Assembly: GCA_001899635.1 (NCBI GenBank)
Contig: MKVQ01000043.1
Span: forward strand, 62,001-126,000
DNA length: 64,000 nt
Reading direction: 5' to 3'
Source: Myxococcales bacterium 68-20
GTDB lineage: Bacteria; Myxococcota_A; Polyangia; Polyangiales; Polyangiaceae
Below, piece after piece: positions 54,869 to 63,599 of this stretch. Each line of letters opens with the position of its first letter. Within the stretch, counting starts at the first letter, position 1. A program made the position numbers and the translations under genes. The notes under the pieces were generated by a model. The model saw only the letters and a program-made list of their open reading frames with translations, made no database searches and was not told the DNA's origin.

Positions 54869-55183
54869 TCAGCGCGGCCGGCGGCGGACGCCGACCTCGA
54901 GATCGAAGGGCGCGAGGATCTTCGAGAGCGTCTTGATCGTCGGGTTCCCGATGCCGCGTTCGAGCTCGATGAGGATGCGGGGGCTCACGCCGACGAGGCG
55001 GGCGTAGTCCGCCTGCGAGCGGCCGGCGATCTTGCGCATCGTCTTCACCGCCTCGACGAGCGAGATGTCGCCGCGCGCGACGCGCGCATAGAGCTCGTCG
55101 CGCAGCGCCTTGCGCTGGCCCTTCGAGCGCTCCCTGCGCCCGGGAGCGTCTGCGCGCTCCTTCGCGTTCTCGGCGTTCGTCAT
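54869..55183 (-). CDS. hipB: HipB-like HTH antitoxin, downstream of hipA
   Basis: A 104-residue XRE-type protein: a Lys/Arg-rich N-terminus, RDELYARVARGDISLVEAVK, and HTH SQADYARLVGVSPRILIELE with NPTIKTLSKIL. Its start overlaps the hipA stop as ATGA (55180-55183). In E. coli hipB comes before hipA; here the order is reversed. It presumably binds the two palindromes upstream of hipA and represses the operon. Confidence 0.85.
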   Translation of the reverse strand: MTNAENAKERADAPGRRERSKGQRKALRDELYARVARGDISLVEAVKTMRKIAGRSQADYARLVGVSPRILIELERGIGNPTIKTLSKILAPFDLEVGVRRRPR

Positions 55184-56469
55184 CGTACACCTGCCAGCGC
55201 TCGCGCGGTGCGTGCGATCCTTCGCTCGAGCGTCTCGCGCACGCGAGCCGGGACGCGCTCTTCTGCCATGAGTGAGGGCAGCTCCGCGATCGCTCCGGAG
55301 AGCTCGCGAAGCCACGTCTTCGTCGAAGCGGAGTCGAGCCCGAGAGGATCGAGCGCCTCCGCGACGCGGTCCCAGAGCGGGAAGCCGTCCTCCTCGTGCT
55401 GCCATCGGCAGACGCGCGCGATCCCTTGCGGGTCGAGCACCATCGGCGCGAAGTCGTACAGGGGGCTCAACGCGATCGTGCCGTCTTCGTACTTGAGCAC
55501 GGCGGTGTTGCGCGCGTGGTTGTCGGTATTCCCGAGCGCCACGTCGAGCACGTCGCGAAGCAGGAGCTCGCGGAGCTCGCGTGGGGCGTCCGTCACGAAG
55601 CGAGCGAGCGCACGCGCGAGCTCCTCCTTCGCGATGGGCACGCCGAAGTCGCTGACTCCCGCGAGCGAGCAGAGGCTCTCGAGCCCGAGCCGAGCGATGT
55701 GCCCATCTTCGCCAGGCGGGCGATCGAAGCGCGGGACGAAGAGGCAGTCGCGTTCCCAGGCGAGCGGCCCGCCCGTGCGTGCACCGAGCCGCACCGCGAC
55801 GGCGTAGTAGGGGGCCTCGCTCTCGAGGACGAGCCTGTCCGCAGCGCGCGGTGAGCGGGGAAATTTGACGATCCACGACCTGGCAGTGCGCTCGTCGCGG
55901 AGGGCGCCGTCGGCGTGCCACTGACCGCCGTGGTCCTCGCGGAGGAGGAACTTCGGAGCGTCGCCGGCGGCGCCGCTTCCGCCCGCGATCGAGGCCCCTC
56001 GCGAGCGCGCGTACTCGATGAACCCTTCGGCGCGTTCGAGGATGTCGCTCCGGGAGAAGCCTGGATGCTCTGGCGATTGGTCCTCGAGGGCGGCAGCGGC
56101 CTCGCGAACGCGAACGTTCCCAGGAGCGTTGCTCCCTCCCGCGACGAGGACGCCCCAGTCCGAGGTCGGCGCGTTCGGAAGGCCGAGCTCGGACTCCCAG
56201 AACCTGCGCGCGGCGCCGGATGGGATGACGTCGAGGAGGAAGGCAGGCCACGTCTCCTCGGCGTGCACTCCGTATCCAACGGGGTAGCGGCAGGAGACAG
56301 CCCGGAGATCACGGGTATCGAACGCGCCCGTGCGCTCGAGGTAATCGAAGTCGTACTCGAGTCGGGTCGGCGAGCGGACGCCGCCGGTGACCTCATCGCA
56401 GCGCACCTCGGCCGCAACGTGCCATGCCCCTTCGACGTACAGCTCGAGCATGCACTTCCCGGCGCTCAT
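55180..56469 (-). CDS. hipA: HipA-family serine/threonine kinase toxin
   Basis: A 429-residue HipA. N-terminal subdomain YVEGAWHVAAEVRCDEV and a wing; P-loop GGSGAAGDAPK at 163-173; WIVKFP with K202; catalytic ALGNTDNHARN at 311-321; YDFAPM at 338-343 (the DFG-like metal site). HipA-type kinases stop growth by phosphorylating glutamyl-tRNA synthetase or other targets. ATG 56469 lies 8 bases after the first operator palindrome, so the leader is very short. Confidence 0.92.
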   Translation of the reverse strand: MSAGKCMLELYVEGAWHVAAEVRCDEVTGGVRSPTRLEYDFDYLERTGAFDTRDLRAVSCRYPVGYGVHAEETWPAFLLDVIPSGAARRFWESELGLPNAPTSDWGVLVAGGSNAPGNVRVREAAAALEDQSPEHPGFSRSDILERAEGFIEYARSRGASIAGGSGAAGDAPKFLLREDHGGQWHADGALRDERTARSWIVKFPRSPRAADRLVLESEAPYYAVAVRLGARTGGPLAWERDCLFVPRFDRPPGEDGHIARLGLESLCSLAGVSDFGVPIAKEELARALARFVTDAPRELRELLLRDVLDVALGNTDNHARNTAVLKYEDGTIALSPLYDFAPMVLDPQGIARVCRWQHEEDGFPLWDRVAEALDPLGLDSASTKTWLRELSGAIAELPSLMAEERVPARVRETLERRIARTARALAGVR

Positions 56470-56476
56470 CGTTCAA

Positions 56477-56531
56477 CCACTATAGTGGCCGTTTTCGTGA
56501 CGTGCCGCAAACGTTTCGACCACTCTAGTGG
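56477..56531 (-). promoter_or_regulatory. hipA promoter with two operator palindromes
   Basis: CCACTATAGTGG at 56477-56488 and CCACTCTAGTGG at 56520-56531 are palindromes (the second with one central mismatch), 43 bases apart, about four helical turns. On the minus strand TTGCGG, 17 bases and CACTAT form a -35/-10 whose -10 lies inside the hipA-proximal palindrome. Binding of HipB would block it. Confidence 0.8.
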
Positions 56532-56582
56532 CTGCTTTACGCCTTGCTGGCTCGAGGGTGAGTGCGAGCCTTCGGCGTCGGC

Positions 56583-56999
56583 TCACGCGACGCCTTCATC
56601 GGAGGTCGTGACACGCGACGGCGGCTGCCGAACCGCCCGCCGATGGAGCTCGAGCAGCTCCTTGCCTCGCGGCGACGTCACACACTCGCGAAAGAACGAG
56701 GTCGTCGCATCGGTCGGATCCGCCGCGCGTGCCACTTCGACGAGACTCCGACGGATGCCGATCGTCACCCACTCCCCCCGGCGGTAGTAGCCGCGCGTCG
56801 TCTCGCTGGTGAACGACTCGACCGCGGCGCGGATCGCATTGGCATTCTCGTCGAGTCGCTTCTGCGCATTGCTCCCCTTACGCACCTGAAGGTACGGCGC
56901 GGGCACCACGACGTGCCGGCCGAGCAGGAAGGACGCCGTCCAAGCCGTGGCCTCGCTTCGCGCGAGCGCAGGGGGTCGATGTCCGAACGCCGCCACCAT
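56583..56999 (-). CDS. Unknown small protein downstream of EEP-family gene
   Basis: A 138-residue frame (ATG 56999) with SFLLGRHVVVPAPYLQVRKG, a helical NANAIRAAVESFTSETTRG, then YYRRGEWVTIGIRRSLVEVA and SFFRECVTSPRGKELLELHR. It starts 12 bases after the EEP gene ends and may be co-transcribed. No family recognised. Third-base bias is moderate to good after the first 20 residues. Confidence 0.5.
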   Translation of the reverse strand: MVAAFGHRPPALARSEATAWTASFLLGRHVVVPAPYLQVRKGSNAQKRLDENANAIRAAVESFTSETTRGYYRRGEWVTIGIRRSLVEVARAADPTDATTSFFRECVTSPRGKELLELHRRAVRQPPSRVTTSDEGVA

Positions 57000-57010
57000 C
57001 AAATGCTTGT

Positions 57011-57957
57011 CTATCGACTCCGTCGCGCCGCCGGTTGCCCGAAGTCGATCGACTCCGCACGTTCGCGCGTCCCGGCCTCCGCCCAGAGCGGCAGGTGGTC
57101 CGAGCTCTGGCAGGCGAACTTCTGCTTCGACATCGCGCGCCCGGGGAAGAGGGCCCGGTGATCACCGCAGTAGAAGTCGAGGACGCCCGCGCGGCCGGAG
57201 AAGCACATCGTGTGAGCCGGCAGGCAGAGGAACCGGTCGTACCGCTTGCCGCGGGCGAGGTCGGAGCCGACCTCGCCCTCGAGTCCCGGAGGCTCAGCGA
57301 AACCTCGCGCGCGGAGGCCCCGTAACGCCGCGGAGCCCGTACCGCCGGTGTTGAAGTCGCCCACGACGAGGATGTCCCGATCGCCGAAAAGGCCTCCTTC
57401 GTACGCGCCAGGATCCAGTCCGCAAGGGCAGCGATCTCCCCTACCCGTCCTGTCACCGTCGGCCCCCAGCGGATGTGGGCGGCGAGAAGGATGAAGTCGA
57501 AGGGCCCCGCTCGGAACGACGCGAGGAACGGCGGCCTCCACCACGGGACCTCGCGCACGTACTCCTCGCCGACGCGGCGTCGCGGGCCTTCCGCGTTTGA
57601 CGCTAGCCCCGTGAAGGTGACCCGCTCCCGATCGAACGCGAACGCCACTCGCTCGCGATTCCCGCCAGCATCGCGGACGTAGTCGGAGAAGACCACGCCC
57701 CAGCGGGATCCGAGTAGCCGCAGGATCCTCATGAAGTCGCGCAGGTCGTCGCGGAGCTCGACGATCGACACGACATCGAACGCGCCGATGATCGCCGCGA
57801 TCATCCTCAGGCTCTCCTCGAGGCGCGCGCCCTTTCCAAGCTCCCGCACGTTCCAGGTTGCGATGCGCAGGTTGCCCGGCCGCGGCGGCGGGACGTTCGC
57901 CGCGCGGATTCGCGTTCGCAGCAGCGCCATCCCTGTTTCGCGTTTCGACTTGGCCAT
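57011..57957 (-). pseudogene. Endonuclease/exonuclease/phosphatase-family gene with a frameshift
   Basis: From ATG 57957 the frame reads RIATWNVRELGKGARLEESL, VVSIVELRD, LLAAHIRWGP (EEP core: first Asn, Glu, His). At TTTT near 57391 the frame is lost; one frame over the match resumes as FGDRDILVVGDFN, then SSDHLPLWAEAG, the DFN and SDH motifs. Both halves together form a plausible EEP nuclease of about 310 residues. A single T-run indel explains it; a sequencing error is the main alternative. Confidence 0.75.
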
Positions 57958-58052
57958 GCTCCGCTCTTTGCAGCTTTGCCTTGTGTGGGCCACGGCTCCG
58001 CGGCTCGCGCGGGTCGCTCAACCCGACGAGCGCCCCGGCGCACGGGAGCCGC

Positions 58053-59541
58053 CTATCGAGGCCGGGACGCAGCGTCACTGGCGCCTCGGCGATCGGGTCC
58101 GGCGGGTGCGCACACGTCGCAACGCGCGCATCCTCCGTCGCGCGTCTCGCCGAAGTGCTCCCGCACCTGCGTCCACCGACACGCCACGCGCTCAGCGTAG
58201 TGCATCATCGCTCGCACCCGCGCGCGGTCGGCCTCGCGGAGCGCGGCGGCTTCGTCGGCGAGGCGTGGGCTCGCCTCGCGGATGCGCTCGGCGTCCGTCA
58301 CGACGAACGATTCGCCGCGCGGCGCGAGCGCCCCCGTTCGGGCGAGCGCGTGGAGGAGGGCCGCGACCTTCCGCGCGGCGACACGGGCCTCGTCGGCGAT
58401 CGCCGCGGCGTCGACGCTGTCCCCGGCGCTTCGCTCACCGAGCGCTTCGACGACGCGGCGGACCTCGGGGGCGCTCGCGTACTTGCTCCGGAGGAAGTAG
58501 TCGTGGACGCGCTTGTCCTCGACCCGGTAGAGGAGCGTCGCGCGCGCCGGCTCCCCGTCCCTGCCGGCGCGGCCCGACTCCTGGACGTAGGCCTCGAGCG
58601 ACTCGGGGAACGTGTCGTGGACGATGAAGCGCACGTCCGGCTTGTCGATCCCCATCCCGAACGCCTTCGTCGCGACCATCACGCGGTAGCGGCCATCCAT
58701 GAACGCGTCCTGGGTCGCGCTCCGGACATCGCGCGGCAGATCGCCGTGGTAGCGCCCCACCCCCTCGCCGAAGGGCTCACACAGCTCGCCCCAGAGCTCC
58801 TCGGCGCGCTTCACCGTCGTCGTGTAGACGATCCCCGCGCCGCGCTCGCGCGCCGGGATCGCGTCGAGCGCCGCGCGCTTTCGCTCCGGGCTCGGCGTGG
58901 GGACGACGGCGAGGCTCAGGTTCGGGCGCTCGCACGACGTCCGGACGACCAGCGGCGCGCGGAGGCGGAGTTGCTCGCCGACATCGCGCGCGACGCTCTC
59001 GGTCGCCGTCGCGGTCAGCGCCAGCACCGGCGGACGGCCGAGCGCCTCGAAGGCGTCGGCGAGCCCGAGGTACGCGGGGCGGAAGTCGTGGCCCCACGAC
59101 GAAGAGCGCGACGCCGTGCGCGGCGAGCGCCTCGCGGACGTCGGCGCGGCGGAGGCCCTCGGGCGTAACGTAGAGGACGTCGAGCCGGCCGCCGCCCGCG
59201 CGCGCGAGCACATCGCGCGCATCCCGCGCGCGCAGCGTCGAGTCGATGCGCGCGGCGGGGACATCGAAGCCTTCGAGCTTGTCGCTCTGATCGCGAATGA
59301 GCGCGAGCAGCGGCGAGACGACCACGACCGCGCGATCGAGGAAGAGCGACGGGAGCTGGAACGTGAGCGACTTGCCTCCGCCCGTCGGCAAGATCCCGAA
59401 CGCGTCGCGCCCGGAGAGCACGGCCTCGATGAGGTCGCGCTGTCCGGGGCGAAACGTGCGGACGCCGAAGTGCTCGCTGGCGACGCGCTCGACGTCGGAC
59501 CAGCCGCCGTAGGCGTAGGCGGTCGCTCCGCGGTCGGTCAT
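58053..59541 (-). pseudogene. RecQ-family helicase with DEAH box deleted
   Basis: From ATG 59541: FGVRTFRPGQRDLIEAVLSG, Walker A GILPTGGGKSLTFQLP (residues 53-58), VVVVSPLLALIRDQ, LYVTPEGL, then ALFVV at 149 where the frame breaks. One frame over it continues WGHDFRPAYLGLADAFEALG, ALTATATESV, GRYHGDLPRDVR, TKAFGMGIDKPDVRFIVHDT, ESGRAGRDGEPA, and a zinc-binding region CARCDVC. Between VV and WGHDF the family has DEAHCISQ; it is missing and the frame is changed. A 26-base loss bounded by GTGG fits. Confidence 0.85.
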
Positions 59542-59563
59542 CGACGCGCCTGCGTGCGGCCGT

Positions 59564-60295
59564 TCAGGCGTTCGGCGCGGGCGTGACGGGCGTGGTGATC
59601 ACGCCGGTGGTCGGATCGACGTCGACGTCAACGTCGTCCGCATCGTTTGCCTTCGACCTGCGCGTCGGGAGGAAGCCCATCTGCCTGAGCAGGACGCGCT
59701 GGGTCACGGCCGTACGCGCGATCTGGCTCCACTCAAGGTACCAGCCCCAGAGATCGTTCTCCGCCTTCTCGCGCGCCTTCGGGTCCTGGAGCGCGCTGGC
59801 ATCCACCGTCGCGACCTTGCCGATGCTCTCGAGCAGCGCGCGCGCATCATTGAGCACGGTCTGCGTGAGCCCGCGCGCCTCGAGGACGGCCTTTGCCTGC
59901 GCCCCCTCCGCCCCGTAGGCGCCTGCACCGGCGGCCATCTGATCGAAGCGCTCGATGAACGTGCGGACGCTCACCGCCACGGCCGGGCCCTCGGTCTGCG
60001 AGAGGTTCTTGAACACCTGCGCGTGGACCGCGGGGAAGCGACGCTCGAGCGTTGCCGCCACGATCGGGAACCATCGGTTCTCCCACCCATCGAGCTTCTC
60101 GAGCGTGCTCATGTCATTACCGACTCCGGACGCGTCGAGCTTCACGCGACCGACAGTGTTCATGAGCGCCCAGCCCTCCTGCAGGTCCGCGTCGCTGAAG
60201 CCGAACGCGGCCATCGCGGACGCAATCCGCGGGTTGCGCAGCGCCATCATGAACTTCATGACATGCGCGGCCTTGTCACCGAAAGACATCGGCAT
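59564..60295 (-). CDS. Conserved-looking hypothetical helical protein upstream of recQ
   Basis: A 243-residue protein, all-helical in pattern: MPMSFGDKAAHVMKFMMALR, AFGFSDADLQEGWALMNTVG, NRWFPIVAATLERRFPAVHA, AENDLWGWYLEWSQIARTAV, and an acidic tail with DDVDVDVD. The ATG at 60295 has a GGGG-type ribosome site. recQ begins 22 bases downstream on the same strand. Family unknown. Confidence 0.7.
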   Translation of the reverse strand: MPMSFGDKAAHVMKFMMALRNPRIASAMAAFGFSDADLQEGWALMNTVGRVKLDASGVGNDMSTLEKLDGWENRWFPIVAATLERRFPAVHAQVFKNLSQTEGPAVAVSVRTFIERFDQMAAGAGAYGAEGAQAKAVLEARGLTQTVLNDARALLESIGKVATVDASALQDPKAREKAENDLWGWYLEWSQIARTAVTQRVLLRQMGFLPTRRSKANDADDVDVDVDPTTGVITTPVTPAPNA

Positions 60296-60486
60296 CTTTC
60301 ACATCCCCCTTCAGTTGTAGGCAGCCCGCTCAGCACCCCCCGAGCGCAGCCGCGACCGCACACTAGGTCGCAGGGTCCTCCTTGTCTACGACCGAGCGCC
60401 CGATTTGGTCGAATCCGTCGTTCCGACGCTCGGTCACGGACTTACGGTGGTCGGGAGCATCTGCCCGCAGCCGGAAAAGGCGCTCC

Positions 60487-60717
60487 GAGCAGAGGTGCAT
60501 CGTGGCGGAGCGGAGGTACATCGTGACGGAGCAGAAGTGCATCTCGCCGGAGCGCAGGTGCATCGCACGCGAGTCGCAGTACATCGCGCCGGACCGGAGG
60601 TGCATCACACGCGAGCCGCAGTACATCGCGCGGGACCGAAGGTGCATCGTCGGGGAGCGTCGGTTTGACGCGCGCGAGCGGCGAGGCCTCTGGCCGGAGC
60701 CGAGGTGCATCTCGGCG
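60487..60717. repeat. 21-bp tandem repeat, eleven degenerate copies, open on both strands
   Basis: The unit is approximately GAGCGGAGGTGCATCGCGCC plus one base, repeated 11 times without spacing change. The plus frame reads RRCIVAE, RRYIVTE, QKCISPE and so on; the minus frame reads MHLRSRA, MYCGSRV, MHLRSGA. Either could belong to a real protein, or the array could be non-coding. Shorter repeats of GACCGGGAAC-type follow to about 60800. Region 60296-60486 and 60718-61155 show no other gene. Confidence 0.8.
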
Positions 60718-61155
60718 AACCTCCTTGTGGAGTTGAAGGACCGGGAACTGAAGGACCGGGAACCCTGGTGACGTTTTAGACCGGGAGCCCTGGTGACAGG
60801 TCGCACCTCATGTGGAGCCACAATCCTCGTTCTCGTGCCACACGAACCGGGCACTTCGGGACGGAGACCGGGCGCCTCGTGACACGGACCGAGCCGAGGA
60901 GACCAGAGACCGTTCGAGACGGAGCATGGTCCGGGAGGACCAGAATGCGGTCCCCCCGCTTCACGCCACACGTTCGCTCAGAGAGCGCGGTGCGCGCGAA
61001 CGCCCACCAGGCGAGGGCGGGTTCCGGACGAGGCTCGCGCTCTCTCCTCCGCCCACCGGGGAAAAGAGAGGCCGCGCGCGTTCCGATCCCTCTCCGGACG
61101 GGTCCGGTTCTTGTCCTGCTAGCCAGCGCTGCAGCACCGCGAGCGTTACGGGGCG

Positions 61156-63105
61156 TCACTCCTCTACCCCTTCCCGCGGCCAGTCTTCGGGCACGAGCCT
61201 CCGGCCGCCGCGCCACCGCTCTGCGATGGCCCCACGGTACCAGTCCTCGCTGAGGTCGGCATGCTCGGTCAGGATCACCTGAAATCCGGGAGCGACCTCG
61301 GCGACGGCGTCGAAGACCAGGCGGAACATCCGGGACACGGCGATTCGATCATCCTCGGACACCAGCGCCATGGATCCGTCGACGTCCTTGTCCGGCGGGA
61401 AGTAGACCTGAGACGGTTGGTCAAAGAAGATGAAGTGCGGAACCGGTCGCGAGCGCTGAACGAACCACTGGTGCAGCGCCAGGTGCGCGATGAGGTGGTA
61501 GCCGACCCCGTTCTCGCCACTTCCGATGCGGTGCATGGGGATGGCTCCGTCGATCGTATCCGCGACGATAGTGAGCTTCTTCAGGTCGAGCCTCATGGGC
61601 GACTCGCCGAACTCGAGCTCGATCACTCGTCCCCACTTTGACATCCGCTCGGACAGGCGAGAGGTGATCGACACGATCTGCTCTTGAACGCGCTCGTCGC
61701 TCAGCTCCTCCTCCAACTTCTGACACTGGACGCGCAGCGACTCGGCCTGCTCCTCGAGCTCCTTCGTATCGGGAACGTCCGGCATGCTCTCCAGGTACAG
61801 GCTGACCCGCCCGAGGATGTGCGCCTTGCGCACGGAGTCCGCTTGCGCGTCAGACAGCACTGCGTTGGCCGCACGGACCGCCTCCATCTGCGCTCGGTTG
61901 TTGGTGAGAGCCTGGTGTACCTCGTGGAGGCGCTTCTCAAGCGCTCCGATGGCGTTCTCGATGTGAGGCTCGACCCGCGCGACGGATTCCATGCGAGTAG
62001 ACACATCGACCAGTGCTTCCTGTAGCGCGGCGACCGCCGGCGGGCCGTGCGTCTCGGGAAGCTCCTGCGCGCATAGCGGGCACATGTGCCCAGCCGTGCC
62101 CCCTTCGAAGATTCCGATCGTAGCAAGTCGGGCCTTCTGCTCCTTGGCCTCGCGGGAGAACCCCTTCTCGTCCTTGGAGAAGGAACGCGCTGCATCGATA
62201 TCGGCCCGCAGGCGTCTCTGAGTTTCGAGAAGCTCAGCGCGCTCCGTCGAGAGCCGCGCGAACTCCAAGCCATCGGGAAGCGTGACATCGACGCTGGCGA
62301 GGGGCGCCCGTGCCACCGCTCGAAGCGCAGTCAGCGTGTCTTCCCACGACGTCGTCACGGCGTTCGAGAGCCCTGCGTCACGCGTCTGCGCCAACAACGC
62401 ATCCGCCTTGGTTGCGCCGTCTCCGCGCAGTGCCGAGATCTCCGCGAGGCGACGCTCGACAGCTCGAAGCTGGTCACGAAGGCGCCGGAGTTCCGCCCGC
62501 TTGCGGACGTGATCGTCATCGACGGCGCCAAGCAGGTACGGCAACGTGTCCTTCAGCGCGAGCGCGAAGAACGTGTCGTCCGCTCCGTGAAAGAGCTGCT
62601 GCCGACGGATGATCTCGTCCTGTCGCTGAAAGCAAAGAGCCAGCGCATGCCGAACCGTCGCCGAGAGCGAGGGCCGCTTCTGCCCGGGGGGCGTCTCGTG
62701 AAGGTTGTCGCGAATTCCGACCCACGACGTCAGCAGCGCGAGGGCCCCCTTGGTGTTCGTCGTCTGCCGCAACTCGGCAGCCGACGGCAGCTCGACGGTG
62801 CTCGCGGTCTTGATGAAGAACTCCTCGCTCGATGCGCCCTTCAGGGGTGGGCAGCGTCGCGCGATGAACGCCTGCCCCGACGTCAGTTGCAGTCGAATGC
62901 CGAACCAGGCGACACACTGTCGGATCGGTCCGTGGGGGACACGGCACTCGCTGCTGCCGAAGCAGTAGTCGACGACGTCGATAAGCGCGGACTTCCCGGT
63001 CTTCGACGCGCCGGTGATGACGTTGACTTGTCCCACCTTCAACGGGAGCACGCGCTGGCGACCGTCGTGGCTGTAGAGAACGATGTCGAGAATCTGGACG
63101 CTCAT
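61156..63105 (-). CDS. DUF3732-type Rad50-like ATPase of an ABC-three-component system
   Basis: From ATG 63105 a 649-residue protein: VNVITGASKTGKSALIDVVD (Walker A 32-39), SSECRVPHGPI, a coiled coil with a zinc-hook-like CPLCAQEL near residue 340, a long second coil, and Walker B PHFIFFDQPSQVYFPPD near 560. This is the ATPase of ABC-three-component conflict systems described by comparative genomics. Start overlaps the middle component stop as ATGA. A role in phage or plasmid defence is inferred from family context. Confidence 0.85.
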   Translation of the reverse strand: MSVQILDIVLYSHDGRQRVLPLKVGQVNVITGASKTGKSALIDVVDYCFGSSECRVPHGPIRQCVAWFGIRLQLTSGQAFIARRCPPLKGASSEEFFIKTASTVELPSAAELRQTTNTKGALALLTSWVGIRDNLHETPPGQKRPSLSATVRHALALCFQRQDEIIRRQQLFHGADDTFFALALKDTLPYLLGAVDDDHVRKRAELRRLRDQLRAVERRLAEISALRGDGATKADALLAQTRDAGLSNAVTTSWEDTLTALRAVARAPLASVDVTLPDGLEFARLSTERAELLETQRRLRADIDAARSFSKDEKGFSREAKEQKARLATIGIFEGGTAGHMCPLCAQELPETHGPPAVAALQEALVDVSTRMESVARVEPHIENAIGALEKRLHEVHQALTNNRAQMEAVRAANAVLSDAQADSVRKAHILGRVSLYLESMPDVPDTKELEEQAESLRVQCQKLEEELSDERVQEQIVSITSRLSERMSKWGRVIELEFGESPMRLDLKKLTIVADTIDGAIPMHRIGSGENGVGYHLIAHLALHQWFVQRSRPVPHFIFFDQPSQVYFPPDKDVDGSMALVSEDDRIAVSRMFRLVFDAVAEVAPGFQVILTEHADLSEDWYRGAIAERWRGGRRLVPEDWPREGVEE

Positions 63106-63599
63106 GGACGTACCCCCAGCAGCGCCATCACGGTCTCGATGCCGCCGGCTCTCTCGAGCCACTTTCCGAGGAACTCAGCGCGCTTGGCGCACGCGCGGAC
63201 TTCGTCACTCGTCGGCTTCAGCCCGGCTGCGACCCGCTTCTTCATGTCGGCGTTCGCCCGAACGCCATCAGCGCTCAGCGAGAGCAGGCCGTGCGAGCCG
63301 CCGAACACCAGTGCCTCTCTCGTGAAAGGTTTTAGCGAGGCCGCTCGCTCTCCTAGGCGCGTGCGCACGATTGGGTGCTCGATGAGCCAGGTCGCGAGCG
63401 AAGTGGTGATATTGCGAGGAAGGCTCTCGCGCGTCTGCTGATGGAGCACGAACGGCAGCACGAGGAACGAGAGCTCAATGGCCATCGCGGCCTTGCGCTC
63501 AGAGGCGTATCCGAGCGCCGCGTGCCACAGCAGAGTGGAGCAGAAGCCCGGATTCAGCAGGTTCCGTTCTTCAAGCGATCGCGCATGCCAGGAGGTCAT
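63102..63599 (-). CDS. Middle component of an ABC-three-component system
   Basis: A 165-residue helical protein: NLLNPGFCSTLLWHAALGYA, LSFLVLPFVLHQQTRESLPR, LFGGSHGLLS-like VFGGSHGLLSLSADGV, and C-terminal KRAEFLGKWLERAG. Between the large ATPase gene and the third component, with ATGA overlaps on both sides, it fits the small MC protein of these systems. Confidence 0.8.
   Translation of the reverse strand: MTSWHARSLEERNLLNPGFCSTLLWHAALGYASERKAAMAIELSFLVLPFVLHQQTRESLPRNITTSLATWLIEHPIVRTRLGERAASLKPFTREALVFGGSHGLLSLSADGVRANADMKKRVAAGLKPTSDEVRACAKRAEFLGKWLERAGGIETVMALLGVRP

Noticed and set aside
60487-60717. CRISPR array
   Set aside because: The 21-bp units are contiguous without spacers.
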